DNA from: Methylophaga pinxianii
GTDB lineage: Bacteria; Pseudomonadota; Gammaproteobacteria; Nitrosococcales; Methylophagaceae
DNA length: 64,000 nucleotides
Direction: 5' to 3'
NCBI RefSeq assembly: GCF_020447225.1
Contig: NZ_JAJAEO010000178.1
Span: forward strand, 16,660-80,659
The notes under the pieces are model-generated. The model did no database searches, was not told where the DNA came from, and worked only from the letters and a program-made list of their open reading frames with translations. The first letter of the stretch is position 1, and every line of letters starts with the position of its first letter. A program made the translations under genes and the position numbers. Of this stretch, positions 59,867 to 64,000 are shown in pieces.

Positions 59867-59894
59867 GGAACAAAAATAAATGACATTGGTCAAT
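59867..59894 (+). promoter_or_regulatory. Sigma-E-like promoter for the rpoE operon
   Basis: GGAACAA (59867-59873), a 16-base spacer and TCAAT (59890-59894) resemble the sigma-E consensus (GGAACTT, then TCAAA or TCTGA). Its position about 55 bases before the rpoE start fits the known autoregulation of rpoE in other gammaproteobacteria. Confidence 0.6.
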
Positions 59895-59947
59895 CAAGCA
59901 TTAAACAGAAAACGTCTCCGGCATGTCGGAGTAGGCCGGATAAAGAA

Positions 59948-60523
59948 ATGAACGTGGATCAGGAATTAGTTCAGCGGGTGCAGGCGGGCGATAAAAAGGC
60001 CTTCGATCTGCTCATTATGAAGTATCAACAGCGAATCATACATGTGATAACCGGTTTTGTGCATGACCCAGTTGAAGCGATGGATGTGGCGCAAGAAGCG
60101 TTTATAAAAGCGTATCGTGCGTTGCCGAACTTTCGCGGAGACAGCGCGTTCTATACCTGGCTTTATCGTATCGCTATAAATACCTCCAAAAACCATCTTA
60201 CCGCGAGTTCGCGTCGCCCTCCTATGAGCGACGTGGATGCTATGGATGCGACTAATTATTACGATGCACCAGAACTTAAGGAATTCGAGACCCCTGAAGA
60301 TAGTCTCATGTGTGTACAGTTGGAACAGGCTATTCAACAAGCTATTGATGATTTGCCGGAAGATACGGCCACCGCTATCAAGTTGCGGGAATTTGAGGGT
60401 ATGAGTTATGAAGAAATCGCAGAAGCGATGGATTGTCCGATCGGCACAGTCCGGTCACGGATATTTAGGGCTAGGGAAGCTATTGATAAACAAGTTAAGT
60501 CAGTGACGGGTGAAGAGGAATAA
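59948..60523 (+). CDS. rpoE: Extracytoplasmic sigma factor sigma-E
   Basis: This ECF sigma factor of 191 residues directs transcription of envelope-stress genes. Sigma2 has DLLIMKYQQRIIHVI and AMDVAQEAFIKAYRALPNFRGDSAFYTWLYRIAINT; sigma4 has LREFEGMSYEEIAEAMDCPIGTVRSRI, near-identical to RpoE/AlgU. Longer readings extend into nadB's promoter; the ATG at 59948 gives the normal N terminus. It is followed by rseA after two bases. A sigma-E-like promoter upstream suggests autoregulation. Confidence 0.97.
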   Translation: MNVDQELVQRVQAGDKKAFDLLIMKYQQRIIHVITGFVHDPVEAMDVAQEAFIKAYRALPNFRGDSAFYTWLYRIAINTSKNHLTASSRRPPMSDVDAMDATNYYDAPELKEFETPEDSLMCVQLEQAIQQAIDDLPEDTATAIKLREFEGMSYEEIAEAMDCPIGTVRSRIFRAREAIDKQVKSVTGEEE

Positions 60524-60525
60524 TA

Positions 60526-61095
60526 ATGACAATTAATCATCTCGAATTAGTGTCTGCTTTGGTTGATGGCCAGCTGACAGGTAATGAACTAGAACAGGCG
60601 TTGGGTTTGATTGCCAACGACCCTCATGCTCGTGAAGCATTTATGCGCTACCAACAAGCCAGTGATATTTTGCATGGTTATACCAGAAGCATTAATCATA
60701 ATATGCTCGATTTAACCGCACGGATTTCAGCCTCTTTGGCTGATGAGCCGGTATATTCAATTGCTACGAAATCCAAATCGACGGCGAAACTTTTCCGTTT
60801 CCCGGAGAACTTTTGGAAACAGGCTACTGGATTGGCAATGGCTGCTTCAGTCGGTGCCCTTGCAGTTGTCGGAGTGGTTCAGCAACAGTCATCAGGTGTT
60901 GATAACATGCCGATGGCCAGCGTCGTCGCCGATGAGTCTCCTGCTACGCTGATTAGTCAGTCTAATCGCTGGACGGTGGCTGAGCCTGAAATTGAAGACA
61001 GACTCAATAATTATCTGGTTGATCACAATGAGTATGTAGGTACATCAGGCATGTTTTCTTACGGGCGTGTCGTTTCCTATGGCACGGAGCGATAA
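60526..61095 (+). CDS. rseA: Anti-sigma-E factor RseA (MucA-like)
   Basis: This single-pass membrane protein of 189 residues holds sigma-E inactive. The N-terminal cytoplasmic anti-sigma domain begins LVSALVDGQLTGNELEQAL, the membrane helix is at about 104-124 (ATGLAMAASVGALAVVGVV), and a periplasmic tail follows, which DegS-type cleavage and RseB binding would use. GAGGAA is the ribosome site. It ends two bases before rseB. Confidence 0.92.
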   Translation: MTINHLELVSALVDGQLTGNELEQALGLIANDPHAREAFMRYQQASDILHGYTRSINHNMLDLTARISASLADEPVYSIATKSKSTAKLFRFPENFWKQATGLAMAASVGALAVVGVVQQQSSGVDNMPMASVVADESPATLISQSNRWTVAEPEIEDRLNNYLVDHNEYVGTSGMFSYGRVVSYGTER

Positions 61096-61097
61096 AA

Positions 61098-62078
61098 ATG
61101 CGCCAACGATTTCGTTTTTGCGTTGCGCTGTTGGTGTTATTTGTTCCAACAGTCCAGGCAGAGTCCGCTTCGATAGAATTACTCGAGCGTATGAGTCAAG
61201 CAGCAAAGCAACTCAACTATGAAGGCGTTTTTGCCTATCGAAGTGACAAGACATTTCAATCCGTGCGTATTTATCATCGCAACAATGATGGTATTGAATC
61301 AGAAAGGTTAATTTCACTTAATGGCGCTGCGCGTGAAGTGATTCGTTCCAACGATACGGTGACCTGTATCAATCCAGATGGCAAACAGATCAACGTCAGT
61401 CAACGACCTTTGGGCAGGGGGTTCCCCAGTGATTTACCCCGCCGATTACGTTCAGCGACACCATTTTACGAACTCACCATGGGGGGCGAAGATCGGATTG
61501 CAGGCAAGCTCACACAACGACTGGAAATTAAACCCGTAGACAATTACCGCTACGGTTATCGGTTATGGATGGATAAAGAAACTGATTTATTACTTAAATC
61601 AGAATTGATTGATGACAACAAAGAGGTATTAGAAACCTTTGAATTTACCGATATTCAAACCGGTATAGATATCCCGGATGCTTTGTTGCAAGCACAAATG
61701 TCAGGTAATGAAATGATTATGCACCGAACCGAGCCGGGTGAAATGACCACGCAAGATCTGGTGGCATTTTCACATTGGCAGGCTAACTGGTTGCCTGAAG
61801 GATTTACTCTGGTTGCTCATCAGAATCGCTTGCGAGCCAATAATGGTGCACATGTCGAACAACGAGTTTACAGCGATGGTTTAAGCTCAGTCTCAGTGTT
61901 TATTGAAAAAATGCGAGCCCAACACAACCATTTTCATGGCGGATCCCACATGGGAGCGGTCAATGCATTTGGTAGTGTGATTCATGCACATTTTGTGACC
62001 GTGGTTGGAGAAGTGCCTGCCGTTACAGTTGAAAAAATTGGTGCCGCCATTGAATATGCCGGCCCGGAAAAAAGATGA
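61098..62078 (+). CDS. rseB: Sigma-E regulatory protein RseB (MucB-like)
   Basis: This periplasmic protein of 326 residues binds RseA and lipopolysaccharide or lipoprotein signals and so controls cleavage of RseA. A signal peptide (about 1-21, ending VQAES) is followed by the LolA-like N-terminal domain (YEGVFAYRSDKTFQSVRIYHR) and a C-terminal domain (WLPEGFTLVAHQ...). The stop overlaps rseC by four bases. Confidence 0.94.
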   Translation: MRQRFRFCVALLVLFVPTVQAESASIELLERMSQAAKQLNYEGVFAYRSDKTFQSVRIYHRNNDGIESERLISLNGAAREVIRSNDTVTCINPDGKQINVSQRPLGRGFPSDLPRRLRSATPFYELTMGGEDRIAGKLTQRLEIKPVDNYRYGYRLWMDKETDLLLKSELIDDNKEVLETFEFTDIQTGIDIPDALLQAQMSGNEMIMHRTEPGEMTTQDLVAFSHWQANWLPEGFTLVAHQNRLRANNGAHVEQRVYSDGLSSVSVFIEKMRAQHNHFHGGSHMGAVNAFGSVIHAHFVTVVGEVPAVTVEKIGAAIEYAGPEKR

Positions 62079-62497
62079 TTGAACAAAAAGCCACAGTAGT
62101 GCGTTCAGATGATTCCACCATCTGGCTTAAGGCTGAACGGCAATCTACCTGCGATAAATGTCAGATGAAAAAAGGCTGTGGTACCGGACTGTTAAGCGAA
62201 CATGTGGGCCGACGTTTTTCCATGTTGACAGTGCCTAACAATCAGGTTGTTCAGCCTGGACAGCAAATGAACGTTTCCATCCCGGAAGAAGCTTTATTAC
62301 ATGGCGCTTACATGATGTATCTATTACCGCTTTTGTTCATGTTTGCGGCCGCTGTGATCAGTCGATTTATGTTTGCTAATGAATTTCTTGAAATTATTGC
62401 TGGATTGGCTGGTCTCATGATTGGATTTTATTGGGTCAAAAAAAGACTCAAAAATCAGAAAATAGCCATTGAAACTCAAATCATAGAGGAAAAATAA
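62075..62497 (+). CDS. rseC: RseC/MucC-family protein
   Basis: This inner-membrane protein of 140 residues has four cysteines near the N terminus (CDKCQMKKGCGTGLL plus one preceding region), two helices (about 76-118) and a basic C terminus, as in RseC. The exact role is a mild positive one on sigma-E or in redox regulation (SoxR reduction) in other species. It overlaps rseB by four bases and degP by one. Confidence 0.9.
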   Translation: MIEQKATVVRSDDSTIWLKAERQSTCDKCQMKKGCGTGLLSEHVGRRFSMLTVPNNQVVQPGQQMNVSIPEEALLHGAYMMYLLPLLFMFAAAVISRFMFANEFLEIIAGLAGLMIGFYWVKKRLKNQKIAIETQIIEEK

Positions 62498-63930
62498 TGA
62501 CGCAATATAAAACAACAGGCGCAACGATTATGGCGTTGCTGATGTGGTTAATGTTGAGTTCCGCTGTTCAGGCAAGGGGAGGTTTACCTGAGTTTACCGA
62601 ACTGGTAGCCGAGAATGGCGATGCAGTCGTCAATATTAGTACGAAAAGTAAACAAACTGAAATGGCGGGTTCACCTTCACCCTTACCGCCGGGCATGGAA
62701 ATGCCTGAAGGTACCCCGTTTGATGATTTTTTCAAACGCTTCTTTGGTGACCCTTCTCAGCCTCGTGCCCCAATGCCGAGTTCATTAGGCTCAGGCTTTG
62801 TCTTGTCATCTGATGGTTATATTCTGACAAACCATCACGTTATCAAGGATGCTGATGAGATTATTGTGCGCTTTAGTGATCGCACTGAGCTGGTTGCTGA
62901 ATTGCTGGGCAGTGATGAGCGTAGTGATGTGGCATTGTTAAAAGTTAACGCAGAAGGCATGAATCTGAAAGCAGTTAAGCTGGGTGATTCAAATGACCTC
63001 AAAGTAGGGGAGTGGGTATTAGCCATTGGTTCACCGTTTGGTTTTGATTATTCTGCGACAGCCGGTATTGTCAGCGCGCTAGGACGCAGTCTGCCAAGTG
63101 ACAGTTATGTTCCCTTTATCCAAACCGACGTGGCCATTAATCCAGGTAACTCAGGTGGCCCATTATTCAATCTTGATGGTGAGGTGATTGGTATCAATTC
63201 ACAAATCTACAGTCGTACTGGTGGGTTCATGGGCGTTTCCTTTGCTATACCTGTTGACACAGTAATGAATGTAGTTGAGCAAATTAAAGATAAAGGTTAT
63301 GTCAGCCGTGGCTGGTTAGGCGTGGTTATTCAAGATGTTACGCGTGAACTGGCAGAATCATTTGGTCTGGACAAACCCCGAGGTGCACTGGTTTCTCGGG
63401 TCGTTCCAGGAAGTCCTGCTGAAAAAGCCGGTTTTGAAACGGGCGATGTCATTCTTAAATTTGATGACCGCACTGTTGATGCTTCTTCTGATTTACCACC
63501 GATTGTTGGTCGCACCGCTATTGGTAAAAATTCTAAAGCGGAGATCATGCGTAATAATAAAATGATGACGCTTTCGGTGGTTGTTGAAGAACTTCCTGAA
63601 GATGAGCAAGTTGCAAGTGGTAGCGCACCTGGCATCGGTCAGTTCTATGACAGTCGTCTGGCCCTTGAGGTGACCAATTTATCAGCAGAACAAAAAGCTG
63701 AATTAGGTGAAAATCAGGGTGGTGTCACTGTCAGAAGAATTGAATCTGGTCCTGCTGCAGAGGCGGGTCTAGCGCCGGGCGATTTAATTCTGAGCATTAA
63801 TAACGAAAAGATTACTGATGCAAAACAGTTTATTGAATTAGCTAAAAATCTACCAACCAATAAGGCTATTCCAGTATTGGTACAGCGTTCTGGAGCCTCT
63901 CAGTTCCTGGCATTGAAAATTCCAGAATAG
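62497..63930 (+). CDS. degP: Periplasmic serine protease Do (DegP/MucD-like)
   Basis: This HtrA-family protease and chaperone of 477 residues degrades misfolded envelope proteins. After a signal peptide (about 1-27) the catalytic triad is complete: His114 (TNHHVI), Asp144 (ERSDVALL) and Ser219 (GNSGGP). Two PDZ domains follow (about 275-365 and 385-475). As the last gene of the rpoE operon it corresponds to mucD of Pseudomonas. A strong terminator ends the window. Confidence 0.95.
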   Translation: MTQYKTTGATIMALLMWLMLSSAVQARGGLPEFTELVAENGDAVVNISTKSKQTEMAGSPSPLPPGMEMPEGTPFDDFFKRFFGDPSQPRAPMPSSLGSGFVLSSDGYILTNHHVIKDADEIIVRFSDRTELVAELLGSDERSDVALLKVNAEGMNLKAVKLGDSNDLKVGEWVLAIGSPFGFDYSATAGIVSALGRSLPSDSYVPFIQTDVAINPGNSGGPLFNLDGEVIGINSQIYSRTGGFMGVSFAIPVDTVMNVVEQIKDKGYVSRGWLGVVIQDVTRELAESFGLDKPRGALVSRVVPGSPAEKAGFETGDVILKFDDRTVDASSDLPPIVGRTAIGKNSKAEIMRNNKMMTLSVVVEELPEDEQVASGSAPGIGQFYDSRLALEVTNLSAEQKAELGENQGGVTVRRIESGPAAEAGLAPGDLILSINNEKITDAKQFIELAKNLPTNKAIPVLVQRSGASQFLALKIPE

Positions 63931-63966
63931 AACGTCATTCACGGATCCCTACGGATTCAGATACAG

Positions 63967-64000
63967 GCAGCTGATGGGTATCCATCAGCTGCTTTTTTTT
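63967..64000 (+). terminator. Terminator of the rpoE-degP operon
   Basis: GCAGCTGATGG (63967-63977) pairs perfectly with CCATCAGCTGC (63982-63992) around GTAT, and at least eight T follow up to the window edge. Confidence 0.93.

Noticed and set aside
59820-59947. Extended readings of nadB and rpoE through their shared upstream region
   Set aside because: They overlap each other in antisense, do not resemble family N termini, and the sigma-E-like promoter lies inside them.

Overview
The window reads as a continuous piece of chromosome from a gammaproteobacterium. The evidence is the gene content (BamD, RpoE-RseABC-DegP, IHF beta, RNase-free ribosomal protein S1 cluster, PilS-PilR, CcoNOQP-CcoGHIS) and the neighbourhoods. 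The protein sequences and the sucCD-nadE-glnB and SulP-Usp arrangements fit Methylophaga or a close relative (aquatic methylotrophs), but that is inference without a database search. I saw no phage, insertion sequence, CRISPR array, tRNA or rRNA gene. Almost everything is ordinary, densely packed core genome, with many 1-20 base overlaps between consecutive genes.

Layout. 0-11 kb: a DUF815 ATPase, then a minus-strand block for export and envelope stress: a five-gene operon (outer-membrane lipoprotein, membrane fusion protein, RND pump, response regulator, histidine kinase), a Bcr/CflA MFS exporter and a YbdG-like mechanosensitive channel. 11-16 kb: a SulP anion transporter behind a strikingly hairpin-rich leader, a tandem universal stress protein, a small DksA-like zinc-finger protein and a phytochrome-GGDEF protein that lacks both known chromophore cysteines. 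16-19 kb: prfC, a CBS protein, a DUF3579 protein. 19-29 kb: a long plus-strand run ileS-lspA-hisC-tyrA-aroA-cmk-rpsA-ihfB and a Mth938-like gene; translation, lipoprotein processing and aromatic/histidine synthesis are joined here.

29-42 kb is the respiratory region: ccoNOQP (cbb3 oxidase), preceded by an FNR/Anr-type box, followed by an unlisted 39-residue membrane peptide and a terminator, then ccoG-fixH-ccoI-ccoS for maturation and copper loading. The ccoS gene overlaps an orphan periplasmic binding protein, which is followed at once by a large membrane HAMP-PAS-PAS-GGDEF-EAL protein; this pair looks like a periplasmic ligand sensor that controls cyclic di-GMP. 42-48 kb: an unknown membrane-anchored protein, dtd, proline iminopeptidase, then sucC-sucD-nadE-glnB. 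48-57 kb: bamD, an L,D-transpeptidase, an alanine-rich OprI-like lipoprotein, suhB, typA, a PP0621-like protein and pilS-pilR. 57-64 kb: ygfZ, ygfX, nadB (the usual sdhE gene is missing from this neighbourhood), then rpoE-rseA-rseB-rseC-degP, the envelope-stress regulon with a sigma-E-like promoter of its own.

The most promising unexplained items are the five consecutive hairpins before the SulP gene, the 39-residue peptide in the cbb3 operon, the binding-protein/GGDEF-EAL pair, and the cysteine-less phytochrome. None of them is proven to be new; each is reported with a test that could refute it.
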